A stretch of 64,000 bases of DNA. Origin: Pseudomonadota bacterium. GTDB taxonomy: Bacteria; Pseudomonadota; Gammaproteobacteria; Steroidobacterales; Woeseiaceae. The notes under the pieces were generated by a model. That model saw only the letters and a list, made by a program, of their open reading frames with translations, did not search any database and was not told the origin of the DNA. How positions within the stretch are numbered: position 1 is the stretch's first letter; each line of letters starts with the position of its first letter. Positions 38,389-46,708 of the stretch are shown one piece after another. The DNA lies in NCBI GenBank assembly GCA_027618995.1, contig JAQCGO010000006.1, positions 20,698-84,697 of the forward strand, read 5' to 3'. The translations under genes and the position numbers were made by a program.

Positions 38389-39324
38389 CTGAGTCATCAA
38401 AGTGGGCCTGCAGTCGGGATTTGACCATTCGAATGGCCCCTGATCACGCTGGCGTGTTGCACGCACCCAGTAATGGATCAGGACCATCGACAACACGGTA
38501 AACGGGACGATCAACACGCTGCCCTCGGCACCAAAGGCGCCACCGCTTAACCATTCGGGGCCGACCGGCACCTGTGCAATCAGGCTTGGAGATTCCTGAC
38601 CGCTCGAGGCAAATCCAAACACCGAAGCCTGAAAGAAATTCCAGCCAAGATGCAGGCCCATCGGCAACCACAGCTGGCCGGTTTTCAGATAGGCGTAGAT
38701 CAACTGCGGGGTAATCAATGCAATCAGGACACTGGAAAGCAACGTCGCATCCGGATTGAAGCCATGACCGAAACCGAAAATCAGTGAGGCCAGAACAACA
38801 CTCGCCGTCAATCCCATGCCCGCAATCATGTTCTGTAGCAGGTAGCCCCTGAACACCAGTTCTTCCCACCACGCGACGATGCTCAGTTTGTACAAGACCA
38901 GTAACACGACCGGCACGATTGCCAGCTGAAACGAAGCACCCGCCCCTGTCGTGTCGGTCCACCAGCTGAAGCCCTGAAACTCGATGAGCCCGGACCAGAG
39001 CAAACAAAAATAGACGCTGGCCATGAGCAAGGCACTGTTCAAAACGCCTGAGACAATATCGAGCAGCGCGTAGCGATCGAACCTGAGCCCCAGCGATACC
39101 AGCGTTTTTTTGTCGAGATAGCGGCGCGCGATATAAACCGCAGCGGTCGCTGTCACGGCCAGTATCGAAAACTGCAGGTCAGAGCCTTTCCGCAGACTGC
39201 CCAGAATGGTTCGCACGCCGATCATTCCGACGGCTGTGATCGTCATGAATATGGCGAAGAAGGCCAGGATGCGCCAACCCGCGCGGAGTAAACCGGTCTC
39301 AGGATTAAGAAAAATGTTTTTCAT
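38128..39324 (-). CDS. CPBP family intramembrane metalloprotease, 3' end antisense to M13 gene
   Basis: Start ATG at 39324 follows GGAGGA. The membrane protein has the CPBP (Abi/CAAX protease-like) motifs EELVFRGYLLQN (Glu-Glu-x3-Arg), FGFGHGF (His) and LHLGWNFFQ (His, Asn). The domain ends near residue 305; the frame then continues for about 85 codons across the end of the M13 gene with no stop until 38128. The extension looks like pure antisense sequence, so the native stop was perhaps lost. Overlaps the NTF2-like gene by 4 nt (ATGA). Confidence 0.85.
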   Translation of the reverse strand: MKNIFLNPETGLLRAGWRILAFFAIFMTITAVGMIGVRTILGSLRKGSDLQFSILAVTATAAVYIARRYLDKKTLVSLGLRFDRYALLDIVSGVLNSALLMASVYFCLLWSGLIEFQGFSWWTDTTGAGASFQLAIVPVVLLVLYKLSIVAWWEELVFRGYLLQNMIAGMGLTASVVLASLIFGFGHGFNPDATLLSSVLIALITPQLIYAYLKTGQLWLPMGLHLGWNFFQASVFGFASSGQESPSLIAQVPVGPEWLSGGAFGAEGSVLIVPFTVLSMVLIHYWVRATRQRDQGPFEWSNPDCRPTLMTQLLPDTDALFRRQVVLVAFLHAIGRVEVVDVRNHAVHPKYVRRMRVRFNHQLDQLLAHLDAAGLRHTKEETLLAREAIDYGRVLALQ

Positions 39325-39809
39325 TGCGATTCCTCCGCCATGGAAATCGAAGTTGCCTGCCATGCCACCACTCGCCACTCGCCGTCGCGCTGTAGAAATG
39401 TACCGGTATTGAAATACTGCAAAACTGCGGTACCGTCGTCGGGCACGCCAACCAGTCTGAAAGTGATTACGGCGGCGTTGCCGAATACCTGCACCTTGAC
39501 ATCCTCGCCGCTGTACACGACGTTCGGCCCGGCGTCCTCGTCATCATCCGGCGCATCAAATCCCAACATGATATCGGCCTTGCCAAAACGCGTGCCGTTC
39601 GACGACGTATAGACGAGATCGTCAGCCCAGAATTTTGCATGTGCATCCGCTTTGCCCGAGTTCGCCAGGAAGTCATGCAACATCGCCGTAAGCGTCGACA
39701 CTGCAGCTTCCGACCCGGCGTCCTCCGCTTTTGCGTGGATGAAAACTCCAGCCACAAATAACAGGCAGAGTGCGAATAGTGTGCCGCGTAGCTGTGCGAT
39801 CAACTTCAT
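39321..39809 (-). CDS. Exported NTF2-like (SnoaL/DUF4440) protein
   Basis: The 162-residue protein has a signal peptide (LFALCLLFVAGVFIHAKA) and an NTF2-like cone fold: helices with LTAMLHDFLANSGKADAHAKFWADD, then DLVYTSSNGTRFGKADI and GTFLQRDGEWRVVAWQATSIS. Such domains bind small ligands or act as enzymes; no catalytic residues can be assigned. It is the upstream gene of a two-gene unit with the CPBP protease (4-nt overlap). Confidence 0.82.
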   Translation of the reverse strand: MKLIAQLRGTLFALCLLFVAGVFIHAKAEDAGSEAAVSTLTAMLHDFLANSGKADAHAKFWADDLVYTSSNGTRFGKADIMLGFDAPDDDEDAGPNVVYSGEDVKVQVFGNAAVITFRLVGVPDDGTAVLQYFNTGTFLQRDGEWRVVAWQATSISMAEESQ

Positions 39810-39969
39810 GAATATCCCCTGGTCTGATTTCTTTTGTTTCCGAACGGTACGACGATGATAACAGGCGTGATTGCGTGCTAGTATTTTTGCCCGGCAACAA
39901 CTAATGAGCAGATGCGCTTGAACGAGGTTTTGGATGCAGACCTGCTATCCGGCAGAACAGTGAGCCCTG

Positions 39970-41301
39970 TTGAATAACATCGCCCTGCGTTTCATGCTGC
40001 CATCCTTGTTGGGCATGTTGCTGTTTCTGACGCCCATTCCCTGGGGCGGCCACCTCACCATCGGTATTGGCGTGGTCACGATCTGGGTACGCGCCCTGAT
40101 GGGTGACTACGGTCTGCAGCTCATTGTTGGTTTAACCGTGATCACGAGTGTCATGACCCTGCTGGGCACCGTTTTTCGCGCAGGCTGGATTCTGCAACGG
40201 CGCTGGCTGAAAGATCTTTTTGCGGTACCGCTCATCTGGCTGCTGTTACGCCTGGCTGGCATGATGTTTGGCCTGATCTACCTGTTCCAGTTCGGGCCGG
40301 AACTGCTGCGCTCCGAAGGCGTCGGCGGCGCCGTGTACGTCGGTATCGCGGTCAATGTCTCGGCCGTCTATATCAGCGCCTGCCTGTTGCTGCCGTTGCT
40401 CACCGAATTTGGCCTGATGGAATTTGTCGGCACGCTTGCACGGCCATTTTTCCAACGCGTGTTCCGCTTGCCAGGCCGTGCTGCCATTGATGCCGTCGCC
40501 TCGGTCGTCGGTGCCTCGGCGATTGGTCTCTTGATTACCATCGGGCAATACGATCGCGGCAACTACACAGCCCGGCAGGCCTGCTCGATCGCGCTGAATT
40601 TCTCGATTGTTTCGATTCCCTTCAGTCTCGTCGTTGCGACCGTCGCCGGTATCGAGCACTACTTCATTCCCTGGTACGGCGTCGTCATTTTCACCTGCCT
40701 GCTGGCCGCATGGATCACGCCGCGACTGCCGCCGTTGTCGAGAAAAGCCGATACCTACAAGACGTCTGCGCCAGCGACAGCGGAAACGCAGGTCATATCC
40801 GGATCAGTACTGAAGGAAGCCTGGCACAGCGCCCTGCAAAGAGCCGCGCAGAGCCCCGATCTCCGCGAATTCTTTGCCGCCGGTCTGTCAAACCTGGCGT
40901 TCTTTTTGTTCTCGGTCATCACGGCAGCGACCGCTCTCGCGACGATCGCAACACTGGTCGTTTTTCACACGGACGTATTCAGCTGGTTAGGCTATCCCTT
41001 CATCGTCCTGTTTGAACTGGTGCACCTGCCGGATGCAAGCGCCGCTGCAACCGCCGTTTTTTCCGGGTTCCTCGATCAATACATGCCGGCGATTGCGGCA
41101 CAGGGAATCGACAGTGCAAAAACGAGCTTTGTGCTCGCCGGTCTTTCGGTCTGCCAGCTCATCTATATGTCGGAAGTCGGCGTCATCATCCTGCGCTCGA
41201 GCCTGCCGATCACACTCCTGGACCTGCTTGTCATATTCCTGCTGCGTACCGCCATTGCGTTACCCGTGTTGATCATCGGCGCGCACCTGGTCGTCGCTTA
41301 A
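39970..41301 (+). CDS. YjiH family membrane protein (nucleoside recognition/Gate domain)
   Basis: The 443-residue polytopic membrane protein has about ten hydrophobic spans. N-terminal MLPSLLGMLLFLTPIPWGG and the central SVVGASAIGLLITIGQYDRG are YjiH-family features, with the Gate (nucleoside recognition) helices on both halves. TTG start at 39970 gives MNNIALRF; no better start exists in frame. Transport substrate unknown. The 160 bp upstream contain a 21-codon frame (39912) that might be a leader, but it has no other support. Confidence 0.82.
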   Translation: MNNIALRFMLPSLLGMLLFLTPIPWGGHLTIGIGVVTIWVRALMGDYGLQLIVGLTVITSVMTLLGTVFRAGWILQRRWLKDLFAVPLIWLLLRLAGMMFGLIYLFQFGPELLRSEGVGGAVYVGIAVNVSAVYISACLLLPLLTEFGLMEFVGTLARPFFQRVFRLPGRAAIDAVASVVGASAIGLLITIGQYDRGNYTARQACSIALNFSIVSIPFSLVVATVAGIEHYFIPWYGVVIFTCLLAAWITPRLPPLSRKADTYKTSAPATAETQVISGSVLKEAWHSALQRAAQSPDLREFFAAGLSNLAFFLFSVITAATALATIATLVVFHTDVFSWLGYPFIVLFELVHLPDASAAATAVFSGFLDQYMPAIAAQGIDSAKTSFVLAGLSVCQLIYMSEVGVIILRSSLPITLLDLLVIFLLRTAIALPVLIIGAHLVVA

Positions 41302-41390
41302 GGGTGGGTCCGATTGATAGCTAATGGCCCGCGTTTTCTCTATCCTTCCCGCTTGGGAAAACAGCTGACGACAGAATCCGCGACCGAAAA

Positions 41391-43205
41391 ATGAGCCTGT
41401 TCAACGAGTTAAAACGACGCATTGTATTCCGGGTAGCGATCGCCTACCTGGTCAGTGCGTGGTTGTTGATCCAGCTCACCGACATCCTCGTGCCGATGCT
41501 CACACTGCCGGACTGGGTCGACCGACTCGTCCTCCTGATGCTTCTTATTTTGTTCGTCCCCGTGCTGATCGCCGCCTGGGCACTTGAACTCACGCCGGAC
41601 GGTATCAAGCTGGAAAAACAGGTCGATCGAACCGCTTCGATCACGCCGAGCACCGGCAAAAAGATCAACGCCATTACCATCGGCCTGCTCGCGCTCGCGG
41701 TCGTCGTGTTGCTGGTCGATAAGATGTACTTCGGGGATGACGTCGACTCCGTAGCAGTAACGACGGTCGACAAGTCCATCGCGGTCCTGCCCTTCGCCGA
41801 CCTGAGCCAGGGACAGGACCAGGAATGGTTCGCCGATGGCCTCGCCGAAGAGATTCTGAACGCACTGGCGCGCGCTCCGGACCTGCTGGTCGCCTCGCGC
41901 ACTTCCGCGTTTGCGTACAAGGGCTCTGATAAAGACCTGCGGCTGATCGCCACGGAACTCGGTGTGGCGCATATACTCGAAGGGTCCGTGCGCCGCACCA
42001 CCGATCGCCTGCGCGTCACCGCGCAGCTGATTCGCGCCTCGGACGGCTTTCATCTCTGGTCGGAAAATTACGACCGGGACGCCGCTGCCATCATCGAGGT
42101 GCAGGAAGACCTCGCATTAAAAATCGCCACCGCGATGCAAACGACGATGGACCCGGAGGCTCTGAAGAAAATGCTGAGCGCCGGCACACGCTCGGCCGAT
42201 GCCTACCAGCACTATTTGCAGGGTCTCACGTCCATCGAGGTTTCGTTTCGCGATGGCTTTGCCGAAACGACCCTGCAGGCGCTGGCGTTTTTCGAAGAAG
42301 CGCAGCGCCTCGACCCCGCGTTTTCCGCCGCGCATCTGCAGCTGGCGCGTATCTGGGATGGGCAATCCAATCCGACCAACCTGACCTATGGCGTGGTCGA
42401 CAACTCGCTCGATGAAATCGAGGCAAATTACCTCTCGGCCATCGACCAGGCCATCGCCAGCGCCACTAACCCAGTTGATCGCGGGGCCCTCGAAGCCGAA
42501 AAATCCATGCGGCAATTGCGCCTCAGGCGGGCCGAGCAGCTGTTTCAAAGCTATTTGCGCGATCGGCCGAATTCCTGGGAAGCCTGGAGCTCGCTGGTCT
42601 TTACCGCCTGGCAACTGAATGACATGGCGGTCGTGTCCGCAGCCCTTGAGCGTGTTCGGATCGAGGGCATGACGATCCGCGACGCCGCAGACAACTACAT
42701 GAACTTCGCGTATCGCGTTATCGAACCGTCCATGGCTGCGGACTACGGTCTCGAAGCCCTGCAGCGCTGGCCCGAAAGCAGTTCACTTATATACCAGACA
42801 CACCGTACCCTGATGTGGGCGCGGCGAGCCGACGAGGCGGCTATCCTCGCACGACAATACCGCGACTTGTTCGGCTTTAACGCGATGGTCGAGGCACGCC
42901 AGGCCTGCATGGAAGGTCGTGCCGAGGATCTACTCGCTATCCTGGACGGCGTGCTTGCCGAAGAACCGGTGCAGCTATTCGATGCCTGGGCAATCTATCT
43001 CTTGCTGGACGACAAGGCCGCGGCCGAGGCCATACTCCGGCCGTTGGATGAGGGGGCACCGGTCAATGTGCTCGGCAACTGGCTCAACTACCAGCAGTTC
43101 GATCCTCGGCCCTTCCCCAAGCTCATGGCCATGCTGCAGCGCGAAGGGATACAGCGCCCGCCGCCCGTGCCGATGCCCTACACCTGCCCGGTCACGACAA
43201 AATAA
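41391..43205 (+). CDS. TolB-like/TPR membrane-anchored protein
   Basis: The 604-residue protein begins MSLFNELKRRIVFRVAIAY, with two N-terminal membrane spans (about residues 20-65) around a short AWALELTPDGIK linker, a third span at about 98-108, then a TolB-like domain (IAVLPFADLS, FADGLAEEILNALA, HILEGSVRR, FHLWSENYDRD) and TPR-like helices to the C-terminus. Such proteins resemble the adenylate cyclase-linked family of Woeseia-type and other gammaproteobacteria; molecular role is unknown. It is the intact paralogue of the pseudogene at 30940-32259. The ABC exporter gene starts 9 nt after its stop. Confidence 0.85.
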   Translation: MSLFNELKRRIVFRVAIAYLVSAWLLIQLTDILVPMLTLPDWVDRLVLLMLLILFVPVLIAAWALELTPDGIKLEKQVDRTASITPSTGKKINAITIGLLALAVVVLLVDKMYFGDDVDSVAVTTVDKSIAVLPFADLSQGQDQEWFADGLAEEILNALARAPDLLVASRTSAFAYKGSDKDLRLIATELGVAHILEGSVRRTTDRLRVTAQLIRASDGFHLWSENYDRDAAAIIEVQEDLALKIATAMQTTMDPEALKKMLSAGTRSADAYQHYLQGLTSIEVSFRDGFAETTLQALAFFEEAQRLDPAFSAAHLQLARIWDGQSNPTNLTYGVVDNSLDEIEANYLSAIDQAIASATNPVDRGALEAEKSMRQLRLRRAEQLFQSYLRDRPNSWEAWSSLVFTAWQLNDMAVVSAALERVRIEGMTIRDAADNYMNFAYRVIEPSMAADYGLEALQRWPESSSLIYQTHRTLMWARRADEAAILARQYRDLFGFNAMVEARQACMEGRAEDLLAILDGVLAEEPVQLFDAWAIYLLLDDKAAAEAILRPLDEGAPVNVLGNWLNYQQFDPRPFPKLMAMLQREGIQRPPPVPMPYTCPVTTK

Positions 43206-43214
43206 TTACTCGTT

Positions 43215-45038
43215 TTGGCTGAAGAAAACGAACCCATAATCAGTTTTCCGAAACGCTTCCTCGGCGTTTTTGCCTACAGCCGTCGTGCCATGGAACTCGT
43301 CTGGACCACGAGTCGTGGCCTGACAATTACGCTTGCGCTGCTGACCGTGGTCGCCGGCGTTCTACCGGCGGTAATTGCTTACGTCGGCCAGCTGATTGTC
43401 GACGGCGTGGTAGCCGCGATGGCGTCGGACTCGCCAGAGACCGCCCGCGTCCTCTGGCTTATCGTTCTGGAGGCCGGCGTGGTCACCCTGGTCGCTGCCA
43501 GCCAGCGAGGGCTCTCGGTGAGCCAGTCCCTGCTGCGCGCCCTGCTCGGCCAGCGCGTCAACGTGATGATCCTCGAGAAGGCGTTGACCTTACAGCTGAC
43601 CCATTTTGAAGACTCCGAGTTCTACGACAAGCTGACCCAGGCCCGGCGCGAGGCATCGAGCCGCCCCTTGAGTCTCGTCAACCGTACTTTCGGGCTCGTG
43701 CAGAATGCGATCTCGCTGACCAGCTATGCCGTACTGCTGTTCACTTTTTCGCCCTGGGCCGTCGTCATCCTGCTCGGCGCAGGCCTGCCCTCGTTTTTTG
43801 CCGAGGCGAAATTTTCCGGCGACGCGTTTCGCCTGTTTCGCTGGCGCTCACCCGACACGCGCATGCAACTTTATGTCGAAACCGTCATCGCGCGCGAAGA
43901 CGGCGTCAAAGAGGTCAAGCTGTTCCAGCTCGGTCCGCGCTTGTTGCAGCGTTATCGCGACATTTTCGACAAGCTCTACGTTGAAGATCGCCGACTCACT
44001 GTGCGTCGCGACAGCTGGGGCTTCTTACTCGGCTTGTTATCGACGATCGCTTTTTACGGCGCCTACGCGTGGATTGTCATGGCGACGATCAATGGGCAGA
44101 TCACGCTCGGCGCGATGACGATGTACCTGGTGCTGTTTCGCCAGGGGCAAACCGCAGTTGCCGCCAGTCTGTCGGCCATCAGTGGCATGTACGAAGACAA
44201 TCTCTACCTGTCCAATTTGTACGAGTATCTTGGCCAGCCCGTTACGCCGCACCGCGGTACCGCGCAATATGGCCCGGACCCATCGCAGGGCCTGGAATTT
44301 CGCGACGTCTCCTTCTCCTACCCGGGTGCGTCAAGCAAGGCGCTCGATCGCATCAATCTGCAGATCCGGCCGGGACAAAGCCTCGCGCTCGTCGGCGAGA
44401 ACGGTTCTGGCAAGACCACGCTGATCAAGTTACTGACCAAACTCTATGACCCGACCGAAGGCCAGATCCTGTTGGACGGCCTGGACCTGGAGCAATGGGA
44501 TGTCGAGGCATTACGGCAACGCATCGGCGTGATCTTCCAGGATTTCGGTCGTTACCAGTTTTCGGTCGGCGAAAATATTGGCGCCGGCGACGTTCGTCAT
44601 ATCGATGATGCAGAACGCTGGAAGACAGCCGCCACTTCCGGCATGGCCGCACCGTTCATCGAGGACATGCCCGAGGGCTACGAGACGCAACTCGGCCGCT
44701 GGTTCAAGGGCGGTCGCGAACTATCGGGTGGGCAGTGGCAAAAGATTGCGTTGTCGCGAGCGTTCATGCGCAGCGACGCGGACATCCTCGTGCTGGATGA
44801 GCCCACGGCCGCGATGGACGCCGCGTCAGAAGCCGCCATCTACGATCATTTCCGCTCGCAGAGCCACAAGAAGATGACGATCCTGATTTCGCACCGCTTC
44901 TCAACCGTTCGCGCAGCCGACCAGATCATCGTCATGCACAGGGGTGCGATTCTGGAACAGGGCGCTCACGAGAGCCTGCTCGAGTTGAATGGCCAGTACG
45001 CGCACCTGTTTCAGTTGCAAGCACGCGCGTATCAGTAA
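43215..45038 (+). CDS. ABC exporter, fused permease and ATPase
   Basis: The 607-residue half-transporter has six membrane helices in its first 330 residues and a C-terminal nucleotide-binding domain: Walker A GENGSGKTTL, signature ELSGGQWQKIALSRA, Walker B ILVLDEPTAAMD, H-loop ISHRFSTVRAA. GVIFQDFGRYQFSVGENIG is characteristic of the group that exports lantibiotics and other peptides. TTG start at 43215. No precursor peptide or peptidase domain is visible. Close spacing to the TolB-like/TPR gene suggests co-transcription. Confidence 0.9.
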   Translation: MAEENEPIISFPKRFLGVFAYSRRAMELVWTTSRGLTITLALLTVVAGVLPAVIAYVGQLIVDGVVAAMASDSPETARVLWLIVLEAGVVTLVAASQRGLSVSQSLLRALLGQRVNVMILEKALTLQLTHFEDSEFYDKLTQARREASSRPLSLVNRTFGLVQNAISLTSYAVLLFTFSPWAVVILLGAGLPSFFAEAKFSGDAFRLFRWRSPDTRMQLYVETVIAREDGVKEVKLFQLGPRLLQRYRDIFDKLYVEDRRLTVRRDSWGFLLGLLSTIAFYGAYAWIVMATINGQITLGAMTMYLVLFRQGQTAVAASLSAISGMYEDNLYLSNLYEYLGQPVTPHRGTAQYGPDPSQGLEFRDVSFSYPGASSKALDRINLQIRPGQSLALVGENGSGKTTLIKLLTKLYDPTEGQILLDGLDLEQWDVEALRQRIGVIFQDFGRYQFSVGENIGAGDVRHIDDAERWKTAATSGMAAPFIEDMPEGYETQLGRWFKGGRELSGGQWQKIALSRAFMRSDADILVLDEPTAAMDAASEAAIYDHFRSQSHKKMTILISHRFSTVRAADQIIVMHRGAILEQGAHESLLELNGQYAHLFQLQARAYQ

Positions 45039-45046
45039 GGTGTGAA

Positions 45047-45649
45047 CTAGCGCAGCGGCAGCGCGAAACAAGCGACAAATTCGCGCACCAGCGCATCGTC
45101 GTCGTATTTCCCGGCCTGGATGTCCTGTTGAAAGTCGATGATCGTCGTCGGCACCTGCAGATCCGCGGCAGCATGCTGACCCAAACCATGCTCGAAACGA
45201 TCAGGCGAAATGCGCACCCAGGCCGTCAGTGCCGGGCTCGCGAACTGCACGGCAATGCGTCTCCTGCACCGCGCCGGCTGAAAGTACGCACGCATCGCCA
45301 GCAGATCCCAATGGTGCCAGTGCAGGTATTCGGGATCGGACACGCCAAAGCGATAGCCCCAGCGAATCATTTCGAGAATCACCGGCTCTACGGCTTTGCC
45401 GTTGGCGGTCAGGCAATAGGCGGCTCGTTTCCCGCCGGGTTCCTGTTTTTCGATTTGGGCTATCGCTTCCAGTTCCTTGAGGCGTTGTGCCAGCAGGTTC
45501 GTGCCGATGCCCTTGAGGTAGTCGCTTAGTTGGCCGAACTGGCAGGGCTGGATCAACAACTCACGCAGGATGAGCAGCGTCCAGCGCTCGCCCAACAGGT
45601 CGGCGCCGTGCGCGAGCGAGCAATTCTGGCGATAGCTTCGTTTGGACAT
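45047..45649 (-). CDS. HxlR-family winged-helix transcription regulator
   Basis: The 200-residue protein has an N-terminal HxlR wHTH domain (CSLAHGADLLGERWTLLILREL, shown by positions 10-31; then GIGTNLLAQRLKELEA) and a C-terminal part of about 90 residues that resembles sterol-carrier-like ligand domains found in some HxlR proteins. It is divergent from a small membrane protein across a 79-bp AT-rich gap with two repeats that look like its operator. It converges with the ABC gene (8 bp gap). Confidence 0.88.
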   Translation of the reverse strand: MSKRSYRQNCSLAHGADLLGERWTLLILRELLIQPCQFGQLSDYLKGIGTNLLAQRLKELEAIAQIEKQEPGGKRAAYCLTANGKAVEPVILEMIRWGYRFGVSDPEYLHWHHWDLLAMRAYFQPARCRRRIAVQFASPALTAWVRISPDRFEHGLGQHAAADLQVPTTIIDFQQDIQAGKYDDDALVREFVACFALPLR

Positions 45650-45669
45650 GGCGACAGCTTAAGCTATTG

Positions 45670-45714
45670 CTATAGTTTTTTAAAGTTGTAATATAATACT
45701 ATATGTTTTTAAAG
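45670..45714. promoter_or_regulatory. Candidate HxlR operator: two 16-bp direct repeats
   Basis: CTATAGTTTTTTAAAG (45670-45685) and CTATATGTTTTTAAAG (45699-45714), starts 29 bp apart, with a TAATATAAT -10-like sequence between them. It lies between the HxlR gene (starting at 45649, minus) and the membrane protein gene (45729, plus). Very AT-rich against the surrounding sequence. The site could repress both divergent genes. Confidence 0.6.
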
Positions 45715-45728
45715 CTAATGGAGTCATT

Positions 45729-46115
45729 ATGTTAAAACAAGCACTTGCCGCAAACACGGCGTTCTCGGCCATCAGCGGTGCCTTCGCGCTGCTGGCGTCC
45801 GACTGGTTATCGGCCGAGATTCCGGCGCCCGGCTGGTTCTGGATTGCGCTCGGAATCGGGCTGCTCGCCTTTGCCGTCCAGTTGGCCGCGATGCTGATGA
45901 AACCCGCGCTCATGCAAGCACTCACCATGCCGGTGGTCGCCGCCGATATCGCCTGGGTAGTGCTCGCCACAAGTACGATGCTCGTCTTCCTGGACGGGAT
46001 CTCGCGACTCGGCATTACGCTGATTCTCGCCGTCAACCTGGTCGTCGCCCTGCTCGCGACTCTGCAATTCCTGGGCTACCGGGCGATGTCAAAGGATCAC
46101 TGCGGCAGTTTGTAG
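45729..46115 (+). CDS. Small four-helix membrane protein
   Basis: The 128-residue product has four hydrophobic segments (about residues 10-28, 38-58, 65-85, 95-115), short loops and no cofactor motif. No family name can be given with confidence. Its position, divergent from the HxlR regulator with repeats in between, suggests it is the regulated target. It overlaps the convergent NYN-type gene by 19 bp. Confidence 0.7.
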   Translation: MLKQALAANTAFSAISGAFALLASDWLSAEIPAPGWFWIALGIGLLAFAVQLAAMLMKPALMQALTMPVVAADIAWVVLATSTMLVFLDGISRLGITLILAVNLVVALLATLQFLGYRAMSKDHCGSL

Positions 46116-46693
46116 CTAACGTTGCCCTGGTCCACGACGATGAGTTTGCGCTGCTGCAGTTCTTTAACCAGCGCATTGAGTTCTGACGGGTCCAGCTTCT
46201 TGGTGAACAGCGCGTTGATCGTATTCTGCAACGTCTTCACTTTTCTGGGTCGCGATTGACCTCTGCCGCCCAGGTTCTTGACGATGGCCGCAATTTGTTC
46301 GTCGACGCTGGTTGATTTGGACAACTGCAACACCGGAATCTCGCCCAGGTCCTTGATGCGCTGGACACGCATGCGCTGTGTTTTCAGGTGCCGCACCAGC
46401 GGATCGAAGCCCTTGTCTTTACTGATGATGTAGAAGGATGCGTCCGACTCCTGCGCCGCAAGCAGGCCTATGTAATAGGCGATATGAAAATCGAGCGCGT
46501 TCTGGCCATTGCCAGTAATTTTGATGTAGCGCGCTTCTTTGCCGAGCAGCTGCATTGAATCGGCCAAGTCGAAGGGGATTTTCGCCTGGTTCTCGCCCAC
46601 AAACACATAGACCTTGAACGGATGTTTCGCGAGCAACTCGAGATTCTTCGGGTGCACGTTTTCGAAATCAATCAATACAAAGTTGCTTGGCAT
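46097..46693 (-). CDS. NYN/PIN-like domain protein
   Basis: With the ATG at 46693 (GGGAGAG upstream) the product has 198 residues. It begins MPSNFVLIDFENVHPKNLELL and carries Asp/Glu positions of the PIN/NYN metal site: FVLIDFENV, NALDFHIAYYIG, and ISKDKGFDPLVRHL. These are features of NYN (LabA/Limkain-like) putative RNases. A C-terminal helical part (residues 125-198) ends in a Lys-rich, winged-helix-like segment. Located 15 nt after the DUF2779 nuclease gene, forming a two-gene unit. Confidence 0.82.
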   Translation of the reverse strand: MPSNFVLIDFENVHPKNLELLAKHPFKVYVFVGENQAKIPFDLADSMQLLGKEARYIKITGNGQNALDFHIAYYIGLLAAQESDASFYIISKDKGFDPLVRHLKTQRMRVQRIKDLGEIPVLQLSKSTSVDEQIAAIVKNLGGRGQSRPRKVKTLQNTINALFTKKLDPSELNALVKELQQRKLIVVDQGNVSYKLPQ

Positions 46694-46708
46694 TCCGCTC
46701 TCCCGCAA

